DNA of 64,000 nucleotides. Source: JALORV01 sp044225415. Lineage in GTDB: Bacteria; Pseudomonadota; Gammaproteobacteria; Burkholderiales; Burkholderiaceae_F. Within the stretch, counting starts at the first letter, position 1. Each line of letters starts with the position of its first letter. The notes under the pieces were generated by a model. The model saw only the letters and a list, made by a program, of their open reading frames with translations. It ran no database searches and was not told where the DNA came from. Shown here piece by piece: positions 44,516 through 52,854 of this stretch. Where the stretch lies: positions 7,875 to 71,874 of the forward strand of contig JBGAIO010000001.1 in assembly GCA_044225415.1 (NCBI GenBank), read 5' to 3'. Position numbers and translations under genes: made by a program.

Positions 44516-45160
44516 ATGAAATTGCCGACGCATTCCCTGCCAGACCGCCTGCTGGCCGCTGCCGACCGCGGCCTGCGCACCGTGTTCGCAACGCCGCCCG
44601 CCCTGCGCGAAAGCCCGGCCGCTGCTCAGCCGGAAGACGGCGAGCTCTCCGCGGCCGATCGGCGCGAAGCCGCTGCCCTGATGCGCGTGAATCACGTGGG
44701 CGAGGTCTGCGCGCAGGCGCTGTACGACGCCCAGGCCTTCGCGACGAAGGATCCGGCACTGCGCGTGCTGTTCGAGCGCGCCGCCTCGGAGGAGACCGAT
44801 CACCTGGCATGGACAGCATCGCGCATCCGCGAGCTCGGCGGCCGTACCAGCCTTCTTAATCCCTTGTGGTACGGCGGCGCCTTCACCATCGGGCTGCTCG
44901 CGGCCCGCGCCGGCGACCGCGTGAGCCTGGGCTTCATGGCCGAAACCGAGCGACAGGTGGAACGCCATCTCGAAGGACATCTCGAGCGGCTGCCCGCCGG
45001 CGATGCACGATCGCGCGCAGTCGTCCGGCAGATGAAGGACGACGAGGTGCATCACGCCGACATCGCCGTCGAGCACGGCGGAGTGCCGCTGCCGTCGCCC
45101 GTGCGCTGGGCGATGAAGGTCGCGGCGCGCCTGATGACGAAGACTGCGCACCACCTCTAG
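44516..45160 (+). CDS. coq7: Coq7-type 2-polyprenyl-3-methyl-6-methoxybenzoquinol hydroxylase
   Basis: Di-iron monooxygenase for the C6 hydroxylation step of ubiquinone synthesis; 214 residues. Iron-ligand helices are visible: RVNHVGEVCAQALYDAQAF, EETDHLAWTASRI, AETERQVERHLEGH and MKDDEVHHADIAVEHGG. A Ser/Pro-rich N-terminus precedes the DiI core, as in other betaproteobacterial homologues. It is divergent from porin 2; the 142-base gap holds both promoters. Confidence 0.93.
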   Translation: MKLPTHSLPDRLLAAADRGLRTVFATPPALRESPAAAQPEDGELSAADRREAAALMRVNHVGEVCAQALYDAQAFATKDPALRVLFERAASEETDHLAWTASRIRELGGRTSLLNPLWYGGAFTIGLLAARAGDRVSLGFMAETERQVERHLEGHLERLPAGDARSRAVVRQMKDDEVHHADIAVEHGGVPLPSPVRWAMKVAARLMTKTAHHL

Positions 45161-45173
45161 CGCCGCAGCGGCG

Positions 45174-45593
45174 TCACCCCTCTTCGACGATCACTTCATG
45201 CGTGATGGCCGCGGTGTGGGCCAGCATCGCCGTGGCCGAGCAGTACTTCTCGTGCGACAGCGCAACGGCGCGCTCGACGGCGGCGCGATCCAGCGCCTTG
45301 CCGCGCACCACGAAGCGCAGATGGATCGACGTGAACACCTTCGGATCGGTGGCGGCGCGCTCGGCGTGCAGTTCGACGCGGCACCCGCGCACGTCGTGGC
45401 GGCCGCGCTTCAGGATCAGCACCACGTCGTAGGCGGTGCAGCCGCCCGTGCCGATCAGCACCATCTCCATGGGGCGAGGCGCCAGGTTGCGGCCGCCACC
45501 GTCGGGGGCCCCGTCCATTGCGACCAGGTGCCCGCTGCCGGACTCGGCGACCAGGGCCATGCCTTCACCGGACCAGCTCACCGAACAGTCCAT
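45174..45593 (-). CDS. OsmC family peroxiredoxin-like protein
   Basis: A 139-residue OsmC/YhfA-like protein. Both conserved Cys positions are present: PMEMVLIGTGGCTAYDVVLI and VALSHEKYCSATAMLAHTA. Members of this group reduce organic peroxides with paired cysteines or have related redox roles; the substrate is unknown here. ATG 45593 has a GGAAGGG site and the expected OsmC start, better than the upstream in-frame ATG at 45623. It is convergent with coq7, 13 bases apart. Confidence 0.88.
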   Translation of the reverse strand: MDCSVSWSGEGMALVAESGSGHLVAMDGAPDGGGRNLAPRPMEMVLIGTGGCTAYDVVLILKRGRHDVRGCRVELHAERAATDPKVFTSIHLRFVVRGKALDRAAVERAVALSHEKYCSATAMLAHTAAITHEVIVEEG

Positions 45594-45689
45594 GGCCGTT
45601 CCCTTCCATTGCGCGCAATGCAATATGAATAGTGTCGTCTAGGATACATTTTCAAATATTCCTAACTCGTTGATTTTACGAAGTGCCGA

Positions 45690-45846
45690 CGGATTGGCCT
45701 GGAAATGGCGGGCAGATCCGCCTTGCAATGCAGCATCTGTCGAGGCACACTGCCGGCAACGGAAGTGTTCGCTGGCTTCCGACCGATGTCTCCTCCACCC
45801 ACATGGTGGATTCAGGCCCGAAGCTCGCGCTTCGGGCCCTTTTTTT
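45690..45846 (+). ncRNA. Candidate structured small RNA upstream of rplM
   Basis: A plus-strand stretch with four successive hairpins: GGCGG-CAGAT-CCGCC (about 45708-45722), GGAAG..CTTCC (about 45761-45780), CCACC-CACAT-GGTGG (about 45795-45809) and the terminator. A strong intrinsic terminator that follows no gene on this strand needs a transcript to end. I do not recognise a known RNA family; no clear promoter was located, so the 5' end is a guess. Confidence 0.4.
45815..45846 (+). terminator. Intrinsic terminator upstream of the rplM promoter
   Basis: Ten-bp stem GGCCCGAAGC / GCTTCGGGCC, loop TCGC, then C and seven T. It lies just before the rplM promoter with no protein gene ahead of it on the plus strand. 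Confidence 0.9.
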
Positions 45847-45852
45847 CGCGGC

Positions 45853-45882
45853 TTGCCCGGAGCGCTACAAAAAGCTTAAAAT
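45853..45882 (+). promoter_or_regulatory. Sigma-70 promoter of rplM-rpsI
   Basis: TTGCCC - 18 bases - TAAAAT, directly after the terminator above and about 78 bases before the rplM start. Confidence 0.7.
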
Positions 45883-45966
45883 CCAAGGCTTTCCGCAATT
45901 TGCGCCGCACTTTCGCAGCGCCGCGGTCGCAGTTCTGCAGTTCTGAAAATTCAGGCGGGTCCGTCA

Positions 45967-46395
45967 ATGAAAACTTTCTCTGCCAAGGCGCACGAAGTCA
46001 AGCGCGACTGGTTGCTGGTCGACGCGAACGACAAGGTGCTCGGCCGTCTGGCGAGCCAGATTGCCCTGCGTCTGCGCGGCAAGCACAAGCCCGAGTACAC
46101 GCCCCATGTGGACACGGGTGACTTCATCGTCGTCGTCAACGCCGCGCGCCTGAAGGTGACCGGCGCCAAGTTCGAGGACAAGAAGTACTACCGCCACACC
46201 GGCCACCCCGGCGGCATCGTCGAGACGAACTTCCGCAAGATGCAGGAGCGTCATCCCGGTCGCGCACTGCAGCTCGCCGTCAAGGGCATGCTGCCCAAGG
46301 GCCCGCTGGGCTACGCGATGATCAAGAAGCTGAAGGTCTATGCCGACCAGCAGCACCCGCACACCGCCCAGCAGCCGAAGGCGCTGGACATCTAG
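45967..46395 (+). CDS. rplM: 50S ribosomal protein L13
   Basis: Intact L13, 142 residues, normal length. MKTFSAKAHEVKRDWLLVDA, LGRLASQIALRLRGKHKPEY and KYYRHTGHPGGIVETNF are canonical. It binds 23S rRNA early in 50S assembly. First gene of the rplM-rpsI operon with its own promoter at 45853. Confidence 0.98.
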   Translation: MKTFSAKAHEVKRDWLLVDANDKVLGRLASQIALRLRGKHKPEYTPHVDTGDFIVVVNAARLKVTGAKFEDKKYYRHTGHPGGIVETNFRKMQERHPGRALQLAVKGMLPKGPLGYAMIKKLKVYADQQHPHTAQQPKALDI

Positions 46396-46408
46396 AGCTG
46401 AGGTCCGA

Positions 46409-46801
46409 ATGATCGGCAACTACAACTACGGGACCGGCCGGCGCAAGAGCTCGGTGGCCCGAGTCTTCCTGAAGCGCGGCAAGGGCGCGATCGTCATCAA
46501 CGGTCGACCGATCGAGCAGTATTTCTTCCGCGAGACCGGCCGCATGATCGTGCGCCAGCCGCTCGAACTGACCAACCACAGCGAGACCTTCGACGTCAGC
46601 GTCAACGTGGTCGGCGGTGGCGAGTCGGGGCAGGCCGGCGCGGTGCGCCATGGCATCACGCGCGCGCTGATCGACTACGACGCCACGCTGAAGCCGGTGC
46701 TGTCCGGCGCGGGCCTGGTTACGCGCGACGCGCGCGAAGTCGAGCGCAAGAAGGTCGGCCTGCGCAAGGCCCGCCGTCGCAAGCAGTTCTCGAAGCGCTG
46801 A
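46409..46801 (+). CDS. rpsI: 30S ribosomal protein S9
   Basis: Intact S9, 130 residues. MIGNYNYGTGRRKSSVARVF at the start and the conserved C-terminal KARRRKQFSKR tail, which reaches the P-site tRNA, are both present. Thirteen bases after rplM, as in most bacteria. Confidence 0.98.
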   Translation: MIGNYNYGTGRRKSSVARVFLKRGKGAIVINGRPIEQYFFRETGRMIVRQPLELTNHSETFDVSVNVVGGGESGQAGAVRHGITRALIDYDATLKPVLSGAGLVTRDAREVERKKVGLRKARRRKQFSKR

Positions 46802-47096
46802 TCTTCGCGCTGTGCACGGGCGCAGCAGCGCCCGTGCCGCTCGGCCTCACCCTGTCGCGTCGACGAAGCGCTGCGCCACGCAGCGCTGTGCTTCTCGTGC
46901 CGCGTGCGCGCTAGGCCGGCGACCGAACCCCTTTCGCGGTATCTCCGGCGGTCATTTCGGCGCTTCGCCTGCGCGACCCGCTCCTATACTTTCGAACGAA
47001 TTCTGCCTGCGGTCGGCCGCGCTTTCCGAACGCCGCAACGTGTCGTCGCTGCAGGCCTCGGGTCTGCAGAACAATCCTGTGCAGGCCGACCTGCCG
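46802..47096. other. Intergenic region rpsI to DUF6776 gene
   Basis: About 295 bases. A perfect 10-bp hairpin GCACGGGCGC-AGCA-GCGCCCGTGC (46814-46837) follows rpsI but has no T-run, so it may stabilise the message end. A TATACT -10 box (46985-46990) lies 107 bases before the next start. In several Burkholderiales genomes argC is found in this neighbourhood; it is not here. Confidence 0.5.
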
Positions 47097-47846
47097 ATGA
47101 AGCCTAAGCTCAGATTGCGGAGTCTTTCACCCGGTGCTGCGCGCGTGGCCATACGCACGCAGTTGCCGTGGCCGCTGCGGCTGGCCTTCGGTTTCGTTGC
47201 GCTGCTGCTGGGCGCGGCGGCGCTGATCGGCGTCTACCAGTATGCGCGGGCGACGGGTGCGCCGGACCTCGGCGCACTGCAAAGCGAAGTCGAGACGCTG
47301 CGTCAGCAGCTGCGCGAGTCGGAGACGCAGCGCGAGCGTTCCGCGGCGCTTGCGGTGCAGGCAGAAAGCCAGCTCAACGTCGAGCGCGCGATGCAGCAGC
47401 AGATCACCCAGCAGATCAAGACCCTCGAGGACGACACCGCGCGCCTCAAGGGCGATCTGTCCTTCTTCGAGAGCCTGCTGCCCACGCCGGCCGGGGCGCG
47501 CGGCGTGGTGATCCGCAGCTTCAGGCTGCAGCCGGAGGGCGACGACAGCGCCTCGCGCAGCGCGATGCGCTATCGGCTGCTGGTGCAGCAGAGCGGACGC
47601 CCGGAGCGCGACTTTGTCGGCGCGGTGGTGCTGAAGGTCAACCTGCAGCGCGGCGACAGTACCGAGGTGCTGCAGTTGCCGCATGCGGCGCAGCCCGCCG
47701 CCGGCCCGGCGCCTCTCGCGTTCCGCCACTACCAGCGCGTCGAGGGCACCTTTGCCGTCCCGGCCGGTGCGACGGTGCGCTCGGTCGAGGTGCTGATCAG
47801 CGCCGGCGGCGAGACGCGTGCGCAACAGACATTTCCGGCCGGATAG
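47097..47846 (+). CDS. DUF6776 family membrane-anchored coiled-coil protein
   Basis: Protein of 249 residues: short basic N-terminus, one membrane segment (LRLAFGFVALLLGAAALIGV, residues ~28-47), a coiled coil (LGALQSEVETLRQQLRESET to IKTLEDDTARLKG, residues ~60-125) and a C-terminal periplasmic domain (LSFFESLLPTPAGARGVVIR). This architecture between the ribosomal protein operon and bactofilin is conserved in Betaproteobacteria (DUF6776). Function unknown; the bactofilin next to it suggests an envelope or cytoskeletal role. ATG 47097 chosen because homology starts there. Confidence 0.83.
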   Translation: MKPKLRLRSLSPGAARVAIRTQLPWPLRLAFGFVALLLGAAALIGVYQYARATGAPDLGALQSEVETLRQQLRESETQRERSAALAVQAESQLNVERAMQQQITQQIKTLEDDTARLKGDLSFFESLLPTPAGARGVVIRSFRLQPEGDDSASRSAMRYRLLVQQSGRPERDFVGAVVLKVNLQRGDSTEVLQLPHAAQPAAGPAPLAFRHYQRVEGTFAVPAGATVRSVEVLISAGGETRAQQTFPAG

Positions 47847-47874
47847 CGCCGGCCGCAGCTACGAAGGATCACCC

Positions 47875-48287
47875 ATGTTCGGATCGAAGAATGCGACCCC
47901 ACGACGATCGGCACGCTGATCGGCGCCGGCACGACGATCGAAGGCACGCTGCACTATGCGGGCGGCCTGCGCGTCGACGGCAGTGTCAAGGGCGACGTGC
48001 GCAATGCCAATGGCAGTCCGGGCATGGTCGTCATCAGCGAGCAGGGCACGGTCGAGGGTGAAGTGCACGCGACCCGGCTGGTGGTGTCGGGGCGGGTCGT
48101 CGGGCCGCTGTTTGTTTCCGACGTGCTCGAACTGCAGCCCAAGGCGCGCGTCACCGGCGACGTGCACTACAAGGCACTGGAAATCCATCACGGCGCGGTG
48201 GTCGAAGGGCGCCTGGTGCACGAATCGGCCGAAGCGCGACCGGCCTTGAAACTGGCAGTGGCCGGCGCCACGTCCGAGGCTGGCTAG
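47875..48287 (+). CDS. Bactofilin (polymer-forming cytoskeletal protein), one frame break
   Basis: About 137 residues. MFGSKNATP is followed after an indel near 47902 by TIGTLIGAGTTIEGTLHYAG, LRVDGSVKGDVRNANG and VVGPLFVSDVLELQPKARVT, the right-handed beta-helix repeats of bactofilins, which assemble into nucleotide-free filaments involved in cell shape and wall synthesis. It lies 28 bases after the DUF6776 gene in the same direction and probably shares its transcript. Confidence 0.88.
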
Positions 48288-48315
48288 GGTCGCTCCGGCG
48301 CGCGGAACCGGCGCC

Positions 48316-48321
48316 TATAAT
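48316..48321 (+). promoter_or_regulatory. -10 box of erpA
   Basis: Perfect TATAAT, 41 bases before the erpA ATG. No good -35 at 17 bases. A CAGGAGCACG ribosome site precedes the start. Confidence 0.6.
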
Positions 48322-48362
48322 CGACTCTCAGGACTAGGACACCCAGGAATCAGGAGCACGCG

Positions 48363-48713
48363 ATGAACGCTGCTGTGGAAATGCCGGCCCCGTTGCTGTT
48401 CACCGACGCGGCGGCGGCGAAGGTCAAGACGCTGATCGACGAGGAAGGCAACCCCGAACTGAAGCTGCGCGTGTTCGTGCAGGGCGGTGGCTGCTCCGGC
48501 TTCCAGTACGGCTTCACCTTCGACGAGGTCGTCAACGAAGACGACGCGACGATGGAGAAGAACGGCGTCATGCTGCTGATCGACTCGATGAGCTACCAGT
48601 ACCTGGTCGGCGCCGAGATCGACTACAAGGAAGACCTCGAAGGCGCGCAGTTCGTCATCAAGAATCCGAACGCCACCACCACCTGCGGTTGCGGTTCGTC
48701 GTTCTCGGCCTGA
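48363..48713 (+). CDS. erpA: Iron-sulfur cluster insertion protein ErpA
   Basis: A-type carrier, 116 residues. The three cluster-binding cysteines are present: VQGGGCSGFQYGFTF and the C-terminal TTTCGCGSSFSA. ErpA delivers [4Fe-4S] clusters to apo-proteins, including isoprenoid synthesis enzymes. Its sequence starts MNAAVEMPAPLLFTDAAAAK, as in betaproteobacterial homologues. A bidirectional terminator follows. Confidence 0.95.
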   Translation: MNAAVEMPAPLLFTDAAAAKVKTLIDEEGNPELKLRVFVQGGGCSGFQYGFTFDEVVNEDDATMEKNGVMLLIDSMSYQYLVGAEIDYKEDLEGAQFVIKNPNATTTCGCGSSFSA

Positions 48714-48735
48714 CGCGTCGGGTCGTCTGGGGCTG

Positions 48736-48758
48736 AAGGGGCGCTGCGGCGCCCCTTT
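48736..48758. terminator. Terminator between erpA and anmK
   Basis: Nine-bp stem AAGGGGCGC - TGCG - GCGCCCCTT then T. It lies between convergent genes and could serve both, with a short T-run on the plus strand. Confidence 0.75.
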
Positions 48759-48766
48759 GCATTGGG

Positions 48767-49897
48767 TCAGCGCGGGTACAGCGCGCCGAGCACGCGGGCG
48801 GCGCGCGCACCGGTGACCGACGGCACGCTGCCCGGCTCGCGTCGCACGCAGCGGCGCGCCAGCCACGCGAAGGCCAGCGCTTCCACGTGGTCGTGGGCAA
48901 TGCCGAGCGCGTCCGACGTCACCACAGGTCGTGGTGCGAGCAGGCGCGCCAGCATGTCCATCAGGCTGCGGTTGCGCGCGCCGCCGCCGCACACGACGAC
49001 GTCGCGCACGTCCGCGCACCAGCGCGAGACGGCATCGGCGATGCCGCGTGCGGTGAACTCGGTGAGCGTGTGCTGCAGGTCCGCAGGCGCCGGTTCAGCG
49101 GGCGGCAGGTCGGTTGCACCCAGCGCGCGCTGCAGCCACTGCGCGCTGAAGAGTTCACGGCCCGTGCTCTTCGGCGGCGGCAGCGCGAGCCAGGGTTCCG
49201 CCAGCAGGCGCGCGAGCAGCGCGGCATCGATGCGGCCGCGCGCCGCGAAGGCACCGTCCCGGTCGAACGCTTCCGGCAAGTGCCGCGCGGCATGCATGTC
49301 GAGCAGCACGTTGCCCGGGCCGCAGTCGAAGCCCAGCGGCTCGGAACCCGGCCGCAGCAGGCTGATATTGGCGATGCCGCCGATGTTCACCACCGCGCGG
49401 GCCTGCGCGTCCGCGAAGGCTGCGGCGTGGAAGGCGGGCACCAGCGGCGCGCCCTGTCCGCCGGCGGCGACGTCGCGGCTGCGGAAGTCGGCGACCACGT
49501 CGATGCCGGTCAATTCGGCGAGGCGCGCGGGCGCGTTCAGCTGCACGGTGTAGCCGGCATCGGGCCGGTGCCGCACCGTCTGGCCATGCGCGCCGATCGC
49601 GCGCACCGCGTCGGGCGCGAGCCGCGTCTGCCGCAGCAGGTCGCTGACGCAGTCGGCGTAGACCTGCGCGAGACGCAGTGCGGCGCTGGCGCCGCGCGCG
49701 ATCTCGTCGCCACCGGGCGCGCACAGCGCGAGCAGTTCGGCGCGCAAGGCAGCATCGAAGGGCTGATGCACGTGCGCCCGCAGGGCAGGGCGCGCCGTCG
49801 TGAAATCGGCCAGCACGGCATCGACGCCGTCGAGGCTCGTGCCGGACATCAGCCCGATGTAGAGCTCGCTGCAGGAAGAGCGCGAGCCGTCGGTCAC
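48767..49897 (-). CDS. anmK: Anhydro-N-acetylmuramic acid kinase
   Basis: AnmK converts anhydroMurNAc from cell-wall recycling to MurNAc-6-phosphate. Intact, 376 residues. ELYIGLMSGTSLDGVDAVLA (residues ~10-29), ALRLAQVYADCVSDLL, AHGQTVRHRPDAGYTVQLNA, NIGGIANISLLRPG, GFDCGPGNVLLDMHAARH and VVCGGGARNRSLMDMLARLL are family motifs. The next gene on the same strand upstream is the M23 peptidase, linking both to murein turnover. Confidence 0.95.
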   Translation of the reverse strand: MTDGSRSSCSELYIGLMSGTSLDGVDAVLADFTTARPALRAHVHQPFDAALRAELLALCAPGGDEIARGASAALRLAQVYADCVSDLLRQTRLAPDAVRAIGAHGQTVRHRPDAGYTVQLNAPARLAELTGIDVVADFRSRDVAAGGQGAPLVPAFHAAAFADAQARAVVNIGGIANISLLRPGSEPLGFDCGPGNVLLDMHAARHLPEAFDRDGAFAARGRIDAALLARLLAEPWLALPPPKSTGRELFSAQWLQRALGATDLPPAEPAPADLQHTLTEFTARGIADAVSRWCADVRDVVVCGGGARNRSLMDMLARLLAPRPVVTSDALGIAHDHVEALAFAWLARRCVRREPGSVPSVTGARAARVLGALYPR

Positions 49898-49924
49898 GGC
49901 GGCGGCAGAGAGACTGCGTCGCCG

Positions 49925-51361
49925 TCAGCGGCGCGCAGGGCCGGCCGCGGTCGACGCGACGCGGATGCGCTCGAGCAGCGCAAGCTGCACGCGCAGCGGC
50001 TCGGCCGCGATCGCCAGTGCGTTGCGCTGCGCATCGCCGAGCGGTTCCGCGGTCGGCAGCACCGCGGTCAGCGGATTGACCTGGTTGCCGTGGATCTTCA
50101 CTTCGTAGTGCAGATGCGGGCCGGTGGCCCAGCCGGTGCTGCCGACGTGGCCGACCAGATCGCCCTGCGCAATCCGCGCGCCCTTCACCATGCCGGGCGC
50201 AAAGCGGCTCATGTGCGCGTACAGCGTCGAATACTTGCTGTCGTGGCGCACCTCGACGACGTTGCCGTAGCCCCGCTGCCAGCCGGCGAACTCGATCACG
50301 CCGCCGGCCACCGTGCGGATCTTGGTGCCGGTCGGCGCCGAGTAGTCGATGCCGCGGTGAGCCGCGTCGTAGCCGAAGAGCGGATGCATCCGACTCGCGG
50401 AAAAGCCCGAGCTCAGTCGCGTGTACTCCAGCGGTGAACGCAGGAAAGTGCGCTTCATGCTGCGTCCCGACAGTGCGTAGTAGCCGCCATTCTTCGCGCC
50501 GTTGTCGAACCAGTAGGCTTCGAAGGGCTTGCCGTCGTTGACGAACTGCACGGCCAGCAGGCGTCCCGCGCGGAGGTACTCGCCGCCGGCGTACAGCGCC
50601 TCATAGACGACGCGGAAGCTGTCGCCCGGCTGCAGGCTGCGGTGGAAGTCGATGTCGCTTTCGAGCGCGTCGACGACCTGCTGCGCGACGAGGTCGGGCA
50701 GGTCGGCCGCATCGGCCGCCGCGAAGAACGAGGCCTGCACGTCGCCGCTGCGCAGTTCGATGCGACGCTCGAGATCGGCGAGGGACTCGCCGATGATGTA
50801 GCCGCCCGGCGCATCGTCAGCGCGTGCCATGGTGACCACCTTGGCGCGCGATGACGATTCGTCGCTGCCGACCACGCGCAGCGAGGCCAGCCGGCCCTGC
50901 GCATCGATGCTGGCCTGGAAGAAGCGGCCGGGCTCTGCGCGTACCAGCAGGCGCGCCGCGGGGTCGCTGCGCAGGTAGCGCTCAGCCGACTCGTCGTCGA
51001 TGCCCAGGCGCAGCAGCAGCGCACCGAGCGTCTCGCCGCGCAATACGCGTGCTTCGCGCAGGTAGAACTCGCGCCGCTCGGCGATCGCGGCGATCTGTGC
51101 TGTCAGCGCGGGCGCGGCGACGGTCTCGACGATCGGACGTGACTGCAGCGAATCGAGGTCGAGTGCACTGGGCGCGGCAGCGATCGCGGCCACGGCCGCC
51201 GACACCGGCAGCCACGAGAAAACGGCGGCGAGCTGGATGCGATGACGGGTGACGCTGTCCACCCGGCGCCAGCGTCGCTGCACGCGACGGGCGTGCAGAC
51301 GCGCCAGGGCGCGAGCGCCCCGGAGTCCTTCGAGTGGTTTGGCTAGAATCCCCGCAGACAC
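49925..51361 (-). CDS. M23 peptidoglycan endopeptidase with OapA/LysM-like region
   Basis: Periplasmic, membrane-anchored metallo-endopeptidase of about 440-478 residues. N-terminal membrane segment LAAVFSWLPVSAAVAAIA; an OapA-like region (ESAERYLRSDPAARLLVRAE, GESLADLERRIEL); and a C-terminal LytM domain with zinc motifs HRGIDYSAPTGTKI (H-x3-D) and WATGPHLHYEVKIHG (HxH). It cleaves peptide cross-links of murein. GTG 51361 is the longest start but overlaps the tyrS promoter region; a downstream GTG near 51267 is equally possible. It lies 28 bases upstream of anmK and divergent from tyrS, a conserved arrangement. Confidence 0.9.
   Translation of the reverse strand: MSAGILAKPLEGLRGARALARLHARRVQRRWRRVDSVTRHRIQLAAVFSWLPVSAAVAAIAAAPSALDLDSLQSRPIVETVAAPALTAQIAAIAERREFYLREARVLRGETLGALLLRLGIDDESAERYLRSDPAARLLVRAEPGRFFQASIDAQGRLASLRVVGSDESSSRAKVVTMARADDAPGGYIIGESLADLERRIELRSGDVQASFFAAADAADLPDLVAQQVVDALESDIDFHRSLQPGDSFRVVYEALYAGGEYLRAGRLLAVQFVNDGKPFEAYWFDNGAKNGGYYALSGRSMKRTFLRSPLEYTRLSSGFSASRMHPLFGYDAAHRGIDYSAPTGTKIRTVAGGVIEFAGWQRGYGNVVEVRHDSKYSTLYAHMSRFAPGMVKGARIAQGDLVGHVGSTGWATGPHLHYEVKIHGNQVNPLTAVLPTAEPLGDAQRNALAIAAEPLRVQLALLERIRVASTAAGPARR
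51344..51349 (+). promoter_or_regulatory. Candidate -10 box for the tyrS leader transcript
   Basis: TAGAAT in the M23-tyrS divergent region, about 136 bases before the tyrS start. A terminator at 51381 lies between this box and the gene. Confidence 0.45.
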
Positions 51362-51380
51362 CGACGAAACCAGTCAGTCA

Positions 51381-51409
51381 AAAGCGCACCGAGGGCGGTG
51401 CGCTTTTTT
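51381..51409 (+). terminator. Intrinsic terminator in the tyrS leader
   Basis: Eleven-bp perfect stem AAAGCGCACCG - AGGG - CGGTGCGCTTT followed by T to 51409. It lies 70 bases before the tyrS ATG and after the TAGAAT box, so it would end a transcript of about 50 bases, or act as an attenuator. On the minus strand it also ends in TTTT. Confidence 0.85.
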
Positions 51410-51479
51410 ACATTTTTATGATCGCGGGAGTATATCCCGCCAGAACCCGCCACCCGGCAGACCTGGGTCAAATTGCGCC

Positions 51480-52715
51480 ATGCCCGCCCCTACTAAAACC
51501 TACGAGATCACTCGGGAAATCGAGGAGGCGCTGGCGCAGGTCCGGCGCGGCGCCGACGAACTGCTGGTCGAGCCCGAGTTCGCCCAGAAGATGGCGCGGG
51601 CGGCGGCCGAGGGCGGCCGCTGCGCATCAAGTTCGGCATGGACCCGACCGCGCCCGACCTGCACCTCGGCCACACGGTCGTGCTGAACAAGCTGCGCCAG
51701 CTGCAGGACCTGGGGCACACGGTGATCTTCCTGATCGGGGATTTCACGGGGATGATCGGCGATCCGTCGGGCCGCAATTCGCTGCGTCCGCCGCTGACGC
51801 GCGAGCAGATCGATGCGAACGCGCAGACCTACTTCAGCCAGGCGTCGCTGGTGCTGGACCGCGAGCGCACCGAGATCCGCTACAACTCCGAGTGGTCCGA
51901 TCCGCTGGGCGCGGCGGGCATCATCCGGCTGGCCTCGCACTACACGCTGGCGCGCCTGCTCGAGCGCGACGACTTCGCAAAGCGCTATCGCGAGGAAACG
52001 CCGATCGCAATGCACGAGCTGCTGTATCCGCTGATGCAGGGCTACGACTCGGTGGCGCTGCAGTCCGACATCGAACTCGGCGGCACCGACCAGAAGTTCA
52101 ACCTGCTGGTGGGCCGCGAACTGCAGCGCCACTATGGCCAGGAGCCGCAGTGCGTGCTGACGATGCCGCTGCTCGAAGGGCTGGACGGCGTCGAGAAGAT
52201 GTCGAAGAGCAAGGGCAACTACATCGGCATCACCGAAGCGCCCTTCGAGATGTTCGGCAAGGTGATGTCGATCTCCGATGAGCTGATGTGGCGCTGGTAC
52301 GACCTGCTGGCCGTGGGCGGTCCCGGTGACATCGCCCTCCTGAAAGCGGAAGCCGCCGCCGGCCGCAATCCGCGCGACATCAAGGTGCTGCTGGCGAAGA
52401 CGATCGTCGCGCGCTTCCTCCGCCGCCGACGGCGAGCGCGCCGAGCGCGAATTCGTCGAACGTTTCCAGGGCAACGCGGTGCCTGACGACATGCCCGAGT
52501 TCAGTTTCGCCGCCGAGGCCGGCGGGCTCGCGGTGACGGCGCTGCTGAAGCAGGCGGGACTTGCCGCCTCGGGCAGCGAAGCCGTGCGCAGCATCGAACA
52601 GGGCGGCGTGCGCGTCGACGGTGCGAAGGTCGCCGACCGCACGCAACGCCTGCCGCGCGGCACCTACGTGCTGCAGGTGGGCAAGCGCAGGTGGGCGCGG
52701 GTCACGGTCGCTTAG
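51480..52715 (+). CDS. tyrS: Tyrosyl-tRNA synthetase (two frame breaks)
   Basis: Class I synthetase charging tRNA-Tyr; about 412 residues restored. KFGMDPTAPDLHLGHTVVLN contains the HLGH (HIGH-like) motif and VEKMSKSKGNYIGITE the KMSKS loop near residue 245. TGMIGDPSGR and DQKFNLLVGRELQ are typical. The C-terminal S4 RNA-binding domain is present (EAVRSIEQGGVRVDGAKVAD). Indels near 51622 and 52423 break the frame; since the gene is essential these must be errors or there is another copy. This long-type TyrS (TyrZ-like) is usual in Betaproteobacteria. Confidence 0.95.
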
Positions 52716-52736
52716 GTCGACGTCGCGCGCAGTGCT

Positions 52737-52765
52737 GCCGTCATCTCCGCGAAAGCGGGAATCCG
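52737..52765 (+). repeat. REP-like palindrome, copy 2
   Basis: GCCGTCATCTCCGCGAAAGC continues with GGGAATCCG; stem TCCGC / GCGGGA around GAAA. It is paired with the inverted copy at 52801. Confidence 0.75.
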
Positions 52766-52800
52766 TTTTCTGGAGCTGCGCGCCGCGGTGAACGTCGGTA

Positions 52801-52826
52801 TGGGTTCCCGCCTTCTCGGGAACGAC
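52801..52826 (-). repeat. REP-like palindrome, copy 3 (inverted)
   Basis: On the minus strand GTCGTTCCCGAGAAGGCGGG continues with AACCCA. It faces copy 2 at a distance of 35 bases, giving a BIME-like pair between tyrS and dtd. Confidence 0.7.
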
Positions 52827-52840
52827 ACTGCGGGTGCCTC

Positions 52841-52846
52841 TACAAT
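52841..52846 (+). promoter_or_regulatory. Candidate -10 box of dtd
   Basis: TACAAT ends eight bases before the dtd ATG, suggesting a leaderless or near-leaderless transcript; no ribosome-binding sequence precedes the ATG. Confidence 0.5.
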
Positions 52847-52854
52847 CCTGCGCA

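Larger units (their letters stand above)
45594..45966. other. Intergenic region osmC-rplM with candidate ncRNA and promoter
   Basis: About 370 bases with no protein gene. The first 90 bases are AT-rich for this genome. From about 45690 to 45846 there are successive hairpins and a terminator, described separately, then the rplM promoter and leader. Confidence 0.6.

Noticed and set aside
45640..45810. A tRNA gene upstream of rplM
   Set aside because: No cloverleaf, no T-loop GTTCRANNC in the right context, and no CCA end; the hairpins do not fit.
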